A DNA stretch of 64,000 bases. Origin: Caulobacteraceae bacterium (GTDB taxonomy: Bacteria; Pseudomonadota; Alphaproteobacteria; Caulobacterales; Caulobacteraceae). This document shows positions 16,144 through 27,612 of the stretch, in pieces. The notes under the pieces were generated by a model. The model did no database searches and was not told where the DNA came from. It saw only the letters and a program-made list of their open reading frames with translations. The position numbers and the translations under genes are program-made. Numbering within the stretch: position 1 is the first letter of the stretch; every line of letters begins with the position of its first letter. The DNA lies in the NCBI GenBank assembly GCA_030446805.1, contig JAUJMO010000003.1:1-64000 (forward strand). Reading direction: 5' to 3'.

Positions 16144-17730
16144 TCAGGCGCTCGGCCGGGCGTAGGGCAGCCGCAGCTCGAAACAGGCGCCAGGGCCTCC
16201 CGGCACATAGGCGATCTCGGCGTGGCTGGCCGCCAGCAGGGAGCGCGCGATGGGCAGGCCCAGGCCCGTGCCGCCCTGGGCGCGGCGATGAGTGAAGAAG
16301 GGCTCGAACAACCGGCCCTCGTCGGCGGCTGGGGCGCCCGGCCCGTCGTCGGCCACCTGCAGCACCAGGGCGTCGCGATCCGCCTGCCCCGTGACGCGCA
16401 CCTGCGAAGCGCCCGCCTGGCGGCTGTTCTCCAACAGCACGTTCAGCGCCGCCTCCACCGTCGCGGCCGGCACGGCGACGGGCGGCCCGGGCGGCAGCTC
16501 GACGGCGACGTCCAGGTCGCGGCCGCGGTGCGCGTCGGCGACCCGCAGCACGGTTTCACGCACATCCACGGCCGACCCCGTCTCGGGAGCGGCCATGTCC
16601 GCACGCGCGAGATCCAAGAGGCGTCCGACGAGCTGAGACAAGCGCGCGCTGTCGGCCGAAATGTTGCCGAGAAAGCGGGCGCGCTCCGCTTCGCTCATCG
16701 TCGCGCCGTGGTCCTGCAGCAGCTCCACCGCGCCGGTGATGCCGGCCAGGGGCGTCTTGAACTCGTGGCTGACGGCGGCGGCGAAGTCGCGGAGATAGCG
16801 GGACCGGCGTTCGATGGCCTCGGCCATGATGCGGAACTCCTCGTACAGGGTGCGGATCTCCACCGCCGCGGTGGGCGGCGTCTCGGGGATGGAGCCGCGT
16901 CCGGCCGTGACGTCGCGCGAGGCGCGGCTCAGCGCCTCGATCGGCCGGGTGACGCCGCGGGACACCAGGCCCGCCAGCACCACCAGGGCGCCCGCGATCA
17001 CCACCACCCCCAGCAGGATCTTGCCCCGGTCCTGATAGACGCCCTTGAACAGCGCCCGCGGCGAGCGCGACAACAGCAGGGCGCCCACCACCTGGCCCCG
17101 GCCCATCACCACCGGCCGGGCGTGATGCAGCCGCAGGCCGGAGGCCCGGCTCAGCCATTCGAACGAGTACCGCGGCCGATAGTCCCCGTTTCGCCGCAGC
17201 ACCGTGCGCGTCCGCCCCTTCAGTGCGGCCCGCACCTCCGGCAGGTGAGCATAGCTACCCCCCAACTCCGGGCCCCGGACCACCCGTCCGTCCTGATCCA
17301 GCAGCACGATAGAGGCCAGGGTGCTGGCGCTGGTGCGCTCGAACACCGGGTCCAGCGCGCGGGCGGCCCTCAGGGCCGCGGCGTCGGCCGGCCCACCGGC
17401 GGGCCGCGCCGGGGGCCGCTCCGGCTGGATCGCCGAGTTCAGGTCCACGGTGACGGGCTCCGGGCGGTACCGCCCGGGGTCGCCCCCTGGCGGCAGCGGC
17501 GCGGGCGCGGGCGCGTCCGGCCACACCGTTTGGGCCACGGCGGCCAGGGCGGCGCCCTGAGCCAGCAGCTCGGCCTCGGTCTGGCGCACCAGGGAGTTCT
17601 CATAGACGCGCAGCGACACCGCGCCCACGCCCGGCATGGCGGCGGCGAACAACAGCACGGCCAGCAGGATGGTGCGCAGCCGGAGCGCCGGCCAATGGCG
17701 CTTGAGGAAGGCCTTGATCGCCCGGATCAT
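16144..17730 (-). CDS. sensor histidine kinase
   Basis: A 528-residue membrane kinase: N-terminal helix (about 19-40), a periplasmic sensing region (about 41-240), a second helix (about 243-262), HAMP linker, HisKA with the phospho-accepting histidine near residue 322 (AAVSHEFKTPLAG), and an HATPase domain with N-box (LNVLLENSRQA) and GTGLGLPIARSL. The periplasmic region is Pro-rich (about 72-110), which is unusual. It is translationally coupled to the response regulator (ATGA overlap, 17727-17730). The arrangement resembles CreB/CreC-type systems; the signal is unknown. Confidence 0.92.
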   Translation of the reverse strand: MIRAIKAFLKRHWPALRLRTILLAVLLFAAAMPGVGAVSLRVYENSLVRQTEAELLAQGAALAAVAQTVWPDAPAPAPLPPGGDPGRYRPEPVTVDLNSAIQPERPPARPAGGPADAAALRAARALDPVFERTSASTLASIVLLDQDGRVVRGPELGGSYAHLPEVRAALKGRTRTVLRRNGDYRPRYSFEWLSRASGLRLHHARPVVMGRGQVVGALLLSRSPRALFKGVYQDRGKILLGVVVIAGALVVLAGLVSRGVTRPIEALSRASRDVTAGRGSIPETPPTAAVEIRTLYEEFRIMAEAIERRSRYLRDFAAAVSHEFKTPLAGITGAVELLQDHGATMSEAERARFLGNISADSARLSQLVGRLLDLARADMAAPETGSAVDVRETVLRVADAHRGRDLDVAVELPPGPPVAVPAATVEAALNVLLENSRQAGASQVRVTGQADRDALVLQVADDGPGAPAADEGRLFEPFFTHRRAQGGTGLGLPIARSLLAASHAEIAYVPGGPGACFELRLPYARPSA

Positions 17731-18455
17731 CCGCCTCCGCCCGTGGCGGCGCCGCGGCAGGGGCCCAGCTTGTAGCCCACCCCCGCCCGCGTCTCGACGA
17801 TGTCCGAACCGCCGGCCGCGGCGAACTTGGCGCGGAGGTTGCGCACATGGCTGTCCACGGTGCGGTCGGTGATGGCGAAGCCGGGCCCATGCAGGCTGTC
17901 GATCAGCGCGTCGCGCGTGAACACCCGCCCCGGCGCTCCGGCCAGGGTTCGGAGGATGCCGAACTCCGTCACGGTGAGTGGTACCTCCGCCTCGTCCCAG
18001 CGCGCGCGCCAGCCTTCGGGATCGAGGCTGAGGCGACCCCGCCTGAGCTCCCCGGCGGCCTCAGCGGCCGCGGCCGGCTTGGCCGCGCTCCGCCGCAGGA
18101 TGGCCGCCACCCGCGCCACCACCTCCCGCGGGCTGAAGGGCTTGACCACATAGTCGTCGGCCCCGAGCTCGATGCCCACCACCCGGTCGATCTCGTCGTC
18201 GCGCGAGGACAGGAACAGGATGGGCAGGTCGCCCTGCGCCCGCAGCCGCCGGCACACCTCCAGCCCGTCCATGCGCGGCATGTTGATGTCCAGGATCACC
18301 AGGGCCGGCGGGCCGGCCGCCACGGCCGCCAGCGCCGCCTCGCCGTCCTCGGCCTCCACCGCCCGCATCCCGGCCTTACCCAGAGCGAAGCTGAGGAGTT
18401 GGCGGATGTGCGGGTCGTCGTCCACGACCAGAACGGTGGGCTGCATGGCCGCCAT
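17727..18455 (-). CDS. OmpR-family response regulator
   Basis: A 242-residue two-domain regulator: receiver domain with acidic pocket (VVDDDPH), phospho-acceptor D56 (ALVILDINMP) and the switch lysine in DDYVVKPFSPRE, then a winged-helix DNA-binding domain (about 140-235, with RVFTRDALIDSLHG and TDRTVDSHVRNLRAKF). It pairs with the kinase whose start overlaps its stop. Immediately upstream is a truncated DUF4173 fragment, the sort of membrane protein often found beside this kind of two-component system. Confidence 0.93.
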   Translation of the reverse strand: MAAMQPTVLVVDDDPHIRQLLSFALGKAGMRAVEAEDGEAALAAVAAGPPALVILDINMPRMDGLEVCRRLRAQGDLPILFLSSRDDEIDRVVGIELGADDYVVKPFSPREVVARVAAILRRSAAKPAAAAEAAGELRRGRLSLDPEGWRARWDEAEVPLTVTEFGILRTLAGAPGRVFTRDALIDSLHGPGFAITDRTVDSHVRNLRAKFAAAGGSDIVETRAGVGYKLGPCRGAATGGGG

Positions 18456-18477
18456 GATCAGGGCTGCGCCGGCGTCG

Positions 18478-18738
18478 TCAACGCAGGTCGGGGTGGTCGA
18501 TCAGCACGGCCGCCAAGCCGGCGGCGCCGAGCGCGACCAGCAGGGCGCGGCGGTCGCGCCACACCTCCCGGTGGACCGCGATCGCCAGCACCAGCCAGGC
18601 CAGGGCCAAACCGCCCACCGCGGCGCCCGCACCTCCCGCGTCGAAGAACAGGAAATCCGCCAGGGCGACCAGCGCGGCCGCCGCCGCGGCCTTGCCCCAG
18701 AATGTCAGACGGGCCCCTCGCCCCAACACCGCACGCAT
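18478..18738 (-). pseudogene. truncated N-terminus of a DUF4173-like membrane protein
   Basis: An 86-residue frame with the DUF4173 N-terminal pattern: a basic start, ALADFLFF in the first helix, then two or three more helices ending in AAVLIDHPDLR. The full-length family is several hundred residues, and the pattern continues directly after this point in relatives, whereas here a stop follows and the response regulator begins 22 bases later. I read it as a deletion remnant; a short functional membrane protein is also possible. Confidence 0.5.
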
Positions 18739-18957
18739 GCCGCCCTCCCGAGTTTGAAGGCAGGGTGCGGCCCGACCCCTCAGGGCCGATGGCGACCGTG
18801 GTGCGACTGCGGCCCTTTATCGGTGCAGAAGCCGTGCAGGGCGCTCGCCTTGTTCAGGCCCCTGCCCGGCCCCAGATTAGCTTCACCGCGGACGGTCTGC
18901 GCCGCTTACGGGCGGGCCGGGATCGCGGGTGAAGTCGCTTAATTGCGAGGGCTTCCG

Positions 18958-19383
18958 GTGACCACAACGCGCACCCTCCTGTTCGACCATCCGAGCCTGC
19001 TCGGTTTCGAACGCACCCGGGCCCAGGTCGAACGCGCCCAGCGCACGGCCGCGGAGGGCTGGCCGCCCTTCAATGTCGAGGCGCTGCCGGACGACTCCGG
19101 CGTGCGGATCAGCCTGGCGGTGGCCGGCTTTTCCGCCGACCAGCTGAGCGTGACCGTCGAGGGTGAACAGCTTACGGTTACCGGCCGCCGGGACGGGGAG
19201 GCGGAACGCGCCTTTCTCCATCGCGGCATCGCGGCCCGCGGCTTCACCCGCCAGTTCGTCCTGGCCGAAGGCATGGAGGTCCGCTCCGCGGACCTCGAGC
19301 ACGGCCTGCTGCACATCGAGGTGGTACGGCCCCAGCCGCCCGCCCCCGCCGTGCAGACGATCCCCATCCGCACGGCCGGCTGA
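18958..19383 (+). CDS. Hsp20 / alpha-crystallin small heat-shock protein
   Basis: A 141-residue small heat-shock protein that binds unfolding proteins until DnaK/ClpB can refold them. The alpha-crystallin core runs from about 40 to 130 (FNVEALPDDSGVRISLAVAG, LTVTGRRDG, ADLEHGLLHIEV) with a short IPI-type C-terminal anchor (QTIPIRT). GTG at 18958 is preferred because GAGGG lies eight bases upstream; an in-frame TTG occurs at 18943. Relatives are usually a little longer at the C-terminus. A DUF1150 gene follows, the usual alphaproteobacterial partner. Confidence 0.9.
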   Translation: MTTTRTLLFDHPSLLGFERTRAQVERAQRTAAEGWPPFNVEALPDDSGVRISLAVAGFSADQLSVTVEGEQLTVTGRRDGEAERAFLHRGIAARGFTRQFVLAEGMEVRSADLEHGLLHIEVVRPQPPAPAVQTIPIRTAG

Positions 19384-19422
19384 CTCAGCAGCCGTTCACA
19401 TCCGTCCTGTAGAGGTGGTCCT

Positions 19423-19677
19423 ATGACACCCGTCCTGTCCAAGAAAGATTTCGCCGCCCTGGGCGGCCCCAACCTGGTTTACGTGCGCGAGGTCAGCGGC
19501 GCCGAGGTGATCGCCAGCTCGCCGGTGGACGCCATCGAAGGCATCGAGCTCGAGCCCGACCAGACGCTCTACGCCGTCCACGGCGCGGATGGTTCGCGCC
19601 TGGCGATCGTGACCGATCGCGACACCGCCTACGCCGCCGCGCTCGCCCATGAGCTTGTGCCCGTCTCGGTTCACTGA
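19423..19677 (+). CDS. DUF1150 family protein
   Basis: An 84-residue small soluble protein of the DUF1150 family, recognised by the conserved LGGPNLVYVREV opening, the acidic LEPDQTLYAVHGADG loop and the C-terminal DRDTAYAAALAHEL. It follows the Hsp20 gene by 39 bases and is probably co-transcribed and heat-inducible. Its function is unknown. Confidence 0.9.
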   Translation: MTPVLSKKDFAALGGPNLVYVREVSGAEVIASSPVDAIEGIELEPDQTLYAVHGADGSRLAIVTDRDTAYAAALAHELVPVSVH

Positions 19678-19687
19678 GCCGTCGTTG

Positions 19688-19711
19688 CTCCCCATGCCGA
19701 CGCATGGGGAG
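19688..19711 (+). terminator. perfect hairpin after the hsp20-DUF1150 pair
   Basis: A 10-bp perfect stem (CTCCCCATGC / GCATGGGGAG) with a CGAC loop lies ten bases past the DUF1150 stop, between convergent genes. No T-run follows, so it may instead be one of the short palindromic intergenic repeats of this genome. Confidence 0.5.
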
Positions 19712-19784
19712 GGCGGTCTCGTCGGCAGGGAACTCCCCGCCGGCCCCCAGCGCTCCCGACCTCTCGGAATCAAGCGGTGCGGGC

Positions 19785-20252
19785 CTAAGCCGCCGAGGGC
19801 TGGGCGCTCTGGACCAGAAGGGCGTGGATCGCATCGGCGCCCTGCGCCTTGCGGATCTGCTCGCGCAGCCGCGGCTGGCGCAACAGCCGCGCCAGTTTCG
19901 CCAGAGCCTGGATGTGCTCGGCGCCCGGCGCCTCGGCCGGGACCAGCAGAACGCACATCAAATCGACCGGCTGGTCGTCCAGCGCGCCGAACGGAACCGG
20001 GGCGTCCAGGCGGATGAAGACGGCCTGCAGTCGATCCAGTCCCGCCAGCCGGGCGTGGGGCAGGGCCACGCCGTCGCCCACGCCCGTCGATCCGACCGCC
20101 TCGCGTTCGAGCAAGGCGGCCTGCACCACCCCGACCGGCAGGCCCACGTTGCGCGCCGCGGTCTCCGCCGCGAGGGACAGCGCCTGCCGCTTCGAGTTCA
20201 CGCTGACGCGCGCGGATACGGCGCTCCGCGGCAGGAGGCCGCCGAGATCCAA
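19785..20252 (-). CDS. ptsN: PTS IIA-like nitrogen-regulatory protein PtsN
   Basis: A 155-residue EIIA(Ntr) protein. The phosphorylated histidine is H66 in the conserved GVALPHARL motif, with downstream HIQALAKLARLLRQ typical of the fold. It accepts phosphate from NPr and regulates nitrogen/potassium/carbon responses by protein contacts. It lies 14 bases after hpf in the usual hpf-ptsN order. The rpoN gene that often precedes this pair is absent here. Confidence 0.93.
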   Translation of the reverse strand: MDLGGLLPRSAVSARVSVNSKRQALSLAAETAARNVGLPVGVVQAALLEREAVGSTGVGDGVALPHARLAGLDRLQAVFIRLDAPVPFGALDDQPVDLMCVLLVPAEAPGAEHIQALAKLARLLRQPRLREQIRKAQGADAIHALLVQSAQPSAA

Positions 20253-20266
20253 CGCCCCTGGTCCGG

Positions 20267-20893
20267 TCAGCGGGCGGCGGCGGCGGCGTTGACCCGTTGA
20301 GGGTCGATCCAGCCGATGTTGCCGTCGGAGCGTCGGTAGATCACCGCCAGTCCGCCGTGCGCCGCATTGCGGAACAGCAGCACCGGCCGGCCGGACAGGT
20401 CCAGCTCCAGCACGGCCATGGCCACCGTCAGCGCGCGGAGGGGGGCGTCGGTTTCGGCGATCACCAGCGGCTCGTCGCCGCCTTCGGCGCCGCCGTCGTC
20501 CGCCTCATCGGCGTCGTCGTCCGCCGGGCCCCGCAGCACGATGTAGGGCGTGGTCTCGGTGTTGCCCCCGTCGCCGTTGATCGCCTTGCCGGCGGTCTGA
20601 TGGTGGTTGCGCAGCTTGCGCTTGTAGCGCCTCACGCGCTTCTCGATCTTGGTCAGGGCGTCGTCGAAGGCTGCGTGGGCGTCGCCGCCCGCGCCGTGGC
20701 TGTCGAGATGCTGACCGGAGGCCAGGTTCAGCGACACGTCCACGCGGAAGCCGTGACCCTCTGGATTGACCCTGACCTCGGCCGAACCGCCGCGGTCGAA
20801 ATACTTCTCCACATGGGCGGAGAGCTCTTCGGCGATGCGCGTGCTGAGCGCATCGCCGACGTTCATTTGGTGGCCTGAGACTGTGACATCCAT
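20267..20893 (-). CDS. hpf: long-form ribosome hibernation-promoting factor
   Basis: A 208-residue HPF. The N-terminal HPF/RaiA domain (about 1-100, MDVTVSGHQM start, IEKRVRRYKRKLRNHH end) blocks the decoding centre; the C-terminal domain (about 148-205, with PVLLFRNAAHGGLAVIYRR and GNIGWIDPQR) makes 100S ribosome dimers. The linker is acidic. First gene of the pair with ptsN. Confidence 0.93.
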   Translation of the reverse strand: MDVTVSGHQMNVGDALSTRIAEELSAHVEKYFDRGGSAEVRVNPEGHGFRVDVSLNLASGQHLDSHGAGGDAHAAFDDALTKIEKRVRRYKRKLRNHHQTAGKAINGDGGNTETTPYIVLRGPADDDADEADDGGAEGGDEPLVIAETDAPLRALTVAMAVLELDLSGRPVLLFRNAAHGGLAVIYRRSDGNIGWIDPQRVNAAAAAR

Positions 20894-20944
20894 GCCGCCT
20901 AAACGCTCAGGGCGGCGTTCGGTGTCAAGCGGGAGAGCGCGATT

Positions 20945-21544
20945 TCAAGCGCGCAGTCGCTCCGCGATCCCGGCCACGTGGCGTCCCTGGAAACGGGCTC
21001 CGGCCAGCTCGTTCTCGCTGGGCATGCGCTGGCCCTGTCCCCCGGTGATGGTGGTGGCGCCGTAAGGGCTGCCGCCGGTGACCTCGTCCAGAGTGACCTG
21101 CCCCTGGAAGCTGTAGGGCAGACCTACGATCACCATGCCCATGTGCAGCAGGTTGGTGATGCCGGAGAACAGGGTGGTCTCCTGGCCGCCGTGCTGGCTT
21201 GCGGTGGAGGCGAACACCGATCCTACCTTGCCGATCAGGGCGCCGCTGGCCCAAAGCGCCCCGGCCTGGTCCCAGAAATTGGACATCTGGGAGGCCATGC
21301 GGCCGTACCGCGTGCCCACGCCGATGATGATGGCGTCGTAGTTGGGCAGGTCCGAAACCTGGGCGATCGGCGCAGGCTGGTCCAGCTTGTATCCGGCGCC
21401 CACGGCGATCTCTTCCGGAACCAGCTCAGGAACACGCTTGACGTCCACCTCCGCGCCCGTCTCCCGCGCGCCTTCGGCGACCGCGTAGGCCATCTGTTCG
21501 GTGTGCCCATAGGTGGAGTGGTAGAGTACGAGTACGCGCGCCAT
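20945..21544 (-). CDS. wrbA: NAD(P)H:quinone oxidoreductase WrbA
   Basis: A 199-residue flavodoxin-like FMN protein that reduces quinones by two electrons and so limits semiquinone radicals. It shows the FMN phosphate-binding [12 protein letters not shown] loop (8-19), the [13 protein letters not shown] and [14 protein letters not shown] blocks and the [11 protein letters not shown] segment, all typical of WrbA. Length is normal. It lies alone upstream of hpf. Confidence 0.95.
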   Translation of the reverse strand: MARVLVLYHSTYGHTEQMAYAVAEGARETGAEVDVKRVPELVPEEIAVGAGYKLDQPAPIAQVSDLPNYDAIIIGVGTRYGRMASQMSNFWDQAGALWASGALIGKVGSVFASTASQHGGQETTLFSGITNLLHMGMVIVGLPYSFQGQVTLDEVTGGSPYGATTITGGQGQRMPSENELAGARFQGRHVAGIAERLRA

Positions 21545-21597
21545 GACCGAGGCTCCCTGAAGGTAAGCCGGATAACTGGCACCAAGGATGTTTCAGT

Positions 21598-21870
21598 TCA
21601 AGAGCGTCGAAACCCGCTTCGACGCCGGCGCGGCCGGTTCACCACCAGCCGAAGCAGTCCGATCAGGGACACGAGCGCCCAGGCGGTCTCCATGACGATC
21701 GCCGACAGGTTCCGCTCGAAATAGAGCGAGAACAGGATCAGCAGCGCGCCGACCAGATTCATGAGGAGGGCGGGCGCCTTTTTGGCGTCGAGCTGATTAC
21801 TGACCCCGCCGGCGTAGGCCAGCAGGATCAGAAGAACACCGACCAGACCTGCGATGTCCGGTCCGCTCAC
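21598..21870 (-). CDS. CBU_0592-like small membrane protein
   Basis: A 90-residue protein with three predicted membrane helices (about 5-25, 33-50, 56-77) and a basic C-terminal tail (RPRRRRSGFRRS). The pattern of an AYAGG helix, a central LMNLVGALLILFSLYF helix and a final MET-AWALVSLIG helix fits the CBU_0592-like family. Its ATG overlaps the stop of the upstream small gene (ATGA at 21867-21870). Confidence 0.7.
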   Translation of the reverse strand: MSGPDIAGLVGVLLILLAYAGGVSNQLDAKKAPALLMNLVGALLILFSLYFERNLSAIVMETAWALVSLIGLLRLVVNRPRRRRSGFRRS

Positions 21871-22136
21871 GACTCGCTGCGCAGGCTCTGAATGAACAAT
21901 CGGGCGATCTCGCGTACACGCTCGTCGTCCTTGGTCTCGTCGTCGGCGCTGTCGCCGAGGTGGCCGAGGCTGCCCTCAAGCGCTTTCAGCAGGCCCGGAT
22001 GCTGCTTCTCCACATAGCTGATCGTGCCGAACAGCAGGTGCTCCACCGCGATCTCGCGCCGCCGCTCCTCGGCGATCTGCTCCTCCAGCTCGGCCAGCTC
22101 CTCGTCGGAGATTTCGTTCGGATCGTAGTCGGACAT
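21867..22136 (-). CDS. small acidic protein of unknown function
   Basis: An 89-residue, strongly acidic, helical protein (MSDYDPNEISDEELAELEEQ start). No family recognised. ATG at 22136 is the sensible start: a longer open frame upstream is low in complexity and crosses a hairpin repeat. It is translationally coupled to the following membrane protein, so the two may act together. Confidence 0.65.
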   Translation of the reverse strand: MSDYDPNEISDEELAELEEQIAEERRREIAVEHLLFGTISYVEKQHPGLLKALEGSLGHLGDSADDETKDDERVREIARLFIQSLRSES

Positions 22137-22159
22137 GGCGATCTCCTGATCAGCTGGAT

Positions 22160-22215
22160 GCTCCCCCTCCGGGGAGCTGTCGGCGAAGCCGACGGTAGGG
22201 CCGCAGGTGCGGCCC
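22160..22215. repeat. three tandem hairpins, REP-like intergenic element
   Basis: Three perfect hairpins follow each other: GCTCCCC/GGGGAGC (22160-22177, loop CTCC), GTCGGC/GCCGAC (22179-22193, loop GAA) and GGGCCGCA/TGCGGCCC (22198-22215, loop GG). They sit in the 262-base gap between atpC and the small acidic gene. The first two units resemble intergenic palindromes common in alphaproteobacterial genomes. The rest of the gap contains no gene that I recognise. Confidence 0.6.
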
Positions 22216-22398
22216 CACGGTCGGGGTGCGTCTATGTGGGAGCCGGTCACCCCGATCAAGCGAGGCCGGACGCTCCGGACGGAGATGACGCTCAGGCGAT
22301 CCTTCCCCGTTCAGGGGGAGGGGAAACCGCCCACCGGGACCGGCCCTGGGCCAGCCGCATGGAGTGGATCGCGCTCCCTCCGAGCGAGACGATCGGAC

Positions 22399-22664
22399 CT
22401 ACTGGATCGTCGCTTCGGTGGCGTGCTCGGCCAGGATGGTCAGGCCCTCGCCCGTGACGTCGGCGAAGCCGCCGCGGATGCCGAAGACGCGCCGCTTGGC
22501 CCCGTCCAGCACGATGACCTCGCCCTCCTGGAGCGTGGTCATGAAGGGCGCATGCCCGGCCAACACGCCGAACTGGCCTTGGCTGCCCGGCGCAATCACC
22601 TGGTCGACCTCGCCGGCGTAGAGCTCGCGCTCGGGCGCAACGAGGGAGAAGCGGAGCTTGGCCA

Positions 22665-22665
<1 letters not shown>
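22399..22665 (-). CDS. atpC: ATP synthase epsilon subunit
   Basis: An 88-residue epsilon subunit of F1, part of the central rotor stalk. It contains essentially only the N-terminal beta-sandwich (LRFSLVAPERELYAGEVDQV, GQFGVLAGHAPFMTTL) and lacks the long C-terminal helical hairpin of E. coli epsilon, the usual alphaproteobacterial short form. Its ATG overlaps the atpD stop by one base. Confidence 0.95.
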
Positions 22666-24233
<1,568 letters not shown>

Positions 24234-25166
24234 TCAGCCCCTTCGACGCGTGGCGACCGGGCGGCGCAGCACGCGCCGCAGAACCGCCTCCGCGAAGAAG
24301 CCGGGCCGAACGCCGACCCGACGTCCATTCCGACGGGGCCACACCCAACCCCCGGTACGCACGTCGGCCGGGAGCCGCACGGCGAGTCGTCCAGCCTCCG
24401 GATCGGAGATCATGGGCGTGTAGTAGACGCAGCCTTCGAAATAGAAGTGGACCACCAGCGAGCGGCGGGTCGCGCCTTCTCGCGTGATCGGCGAACCGCC
24501 GTGCACCAGATTGGCCGCCCAGACGAAGGCTTGGCCCTTGCGCACAACCGCGTGCTCCGGCGCGATCCCGCTGGCGTCGATGCGGGCGTCCAGGGCGGGC
24601 TGGTAGAGCCGGTCGTAGTCGGCCGGCTCCGGATCGGGCCGGTTCAGCCCCGCGCCCCGCATGGTCAGGATCGGCAGCTTGTGGCTCCCCGGCCAGTAGA
24701 CCAGCGCGCCCGCGTCCAGGGCCACGTCCTCCAGCGCGATCCAGACGCCGCACATGAACAGGGGCGGGTCGCTGTGGAAGTGGATGGCGTCGGAGTGCTT
24801 GGGCTGCTCGGTTCCGACCTGGAAGCTGAGCGTCTGGAAAGGGAAGGGGTCGCGCCCGTAGACGGTGCGAAGCGCGGTCAGGATGCGGGGGTGGATGGCC
24901 AGCGCCTTGACCGCCGGCGAGCGGCGCCAGGCGTCCTGCACCCGCTGAACCGACGGGTCGTCGAACCAGGCCCGCGTCTGGTCCACGGCCTGGTCGCACA
25001 GCCCCGGCCCCCCCGGGCCGAGGTCCAGGACGCCGTAGCCCTTGTCGCGCAGGGATCGGGCGAAGGCGCGCGTCTCCGCGTTGGCGCCCACCCGGTCAAG
25101 CTCGGTCTCCAGCCTGTCCGTCTCGACGAACGGGACCTCCGGCGGGCTGGAGCGCCCGGCCGGCAC
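24234..25166 (-). CDS. phytanoyl-CoA dioxygenase-like protein inside the atp operon
   Basis: A 310-residue Fe(II)/2-oxoglutarate-dependent oxygenase of the PhyH superfamily. The metal triad is visible as H131-x-D133 (HFHSDP) and H222 (NLVHGGSP), with a following arginine (R234/R235) for 2-oxoglutarate. Substrate unknown. It begins with GTG only two bases after the atpG stop and runs in the same direction, so it must be translated from the atp transcript. The basic C-terminus (about 280-310) is Arg-rich. I know of no link between this family and ATP synthase. Confidence 0.8.
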   Translation of the reverse strand: MPAGRSSPPEVPFVETDRLETELDRVGANAETRAFARSLRDKGYGVLDLGPGGPGLCDQAVDQTRAWFDDPSVQRVQDAWRRSPAVKALAIHPRILTALRTVYGRDPFPFQTLSFQVGTEQPKHSDAIHFHSDPPLFMCGVWIALEDVALDAGALVYWPGSHKLPILTMRGAGLNRPDPEPADYDRLYQPALDARIDASGIAPEHAVVRKGQAFVWAANLVHGGSPITREGATRRSLVVHFYFEGCVYYTPMISDPEAGRLAVRLPADVRTGGWVWPRRNGRRVGVRPGFFAEAVLRRVLRRPVATRRRG

Positions 25167-25168
25167 CG

Positions 25169-26047
25169 TCAGATCGCCTCGGAACCGGCGATGATCTCGA
25201 TCAGCTCCGTGGTGATCCGGGCTTGGCGCTGACGGTTGTAGAGCAGGGTCAGGTCGCCGATCAGCTCGCCGGCGTTGCGGGTGGCGTTGTCCATGGCCTG
25301 CATGCGCGCGCTCTGCTCGCCCGCGGCGTTCTCATACAGCGCCGACAGGATCTGGATCGCGACGTTGCGGGGCAGCAGCGTCTCCAGGATGGACTGTTCG
25401 TCCGGCTCATAGGTGTAGACGGCGCCGTTCAGGTCGACGGGCCTGGCGCCCGCTTCGACCACGGCCGGGATCAGCTGGCGCGCGCTCGGCACCTGGCTGA
25501 TCACCGAGCGGAAGCGGCTGTAGAACAGGGTCACCACATCGGCGCGACCTTCGTCGAACTCGCGCAGGATCAGGTCGGCGACGGGCTGGGCCGCCTCCAG
25601 GCTCAGCGTCTTGGTCGCGGACAGATCGAAGCTCTCGACCACCCGGGTCCCGAACAAGCGTCGAAGCGGGTCGCGCGCCTTCTTGCCCACAGCGACGATC
25701 CGGACCTCGCGCCCTTCCCGCAGCAGGGTGTTGATCCGGTCACGAGCGGCCCGGACGATGCCGGAGTTGAAGCCGCCGGCCAAGCCGCGATCGGCGGTGG
25801 CCACCACGATCAGGTGCCGCTGCTCGGAGCCCGTGCCGGCCAGGAGCCGGGGCGCGTCGGCCCCGCTCACGCCCGCGGCCAGATTGGCGATCACGGCCGC
25901 CATGCGCTCGGCGTAGGGACGCGCGCCGGTGGCGGCGTCCTGGGCCCGGCGCAACTTGGCGGCGGCGACCATCTGCATGGCTTTCGTGATCTTCTGCGTG
26001 GCTTTCACGCTTCCGATCCGATCGCGCATGTCCTTGAGGCTGGCCAT
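25169..26047 (-). CDS. atpG: ATP synthase gamma subunit
   Basis: A 292-residue gamma subunit forming the rotor shaft of F1. The N-terminal ([20 protein letters not shown]) and C-terminal ([17 protein letters not shown]) helices of the coiled coil are well conserved, around a Rossmann-like middle. Start set at ATG 26047; the frame extends upstream into the antisense of atpA. It lies 17 bases after atpA. Confidence 0.97.
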   Translation of the reverse strand: MASLKDMRDRIGSVKATQKITKAMQMVAAAKLRRAQDAATGARPYAERMAAVIANLAAGVSGADAPRLLAGTGSEQRHLIVVATADRGLAGGFNSGIVRAARDRINTLLREGREVRIVAVGKKARDPLRRLFGTRVVESFDLSATKTLSLEAAQPVADLILREFDEGRADVVTLFYSRFRSVISQVPSARQLIPAVVEAGARPVDLNGAVYTYEPDEQSILETLLPRNVAIQILSALYENAAGEQSARMQAMDNATRNAGELIGDLTLLYNRQRQARITTELIEIIAGSEAI

Positions 26048-26064
26048 GGGTCGGCGGGCTCCGC

Positions 26065-27612
<1,548 letters not shown>

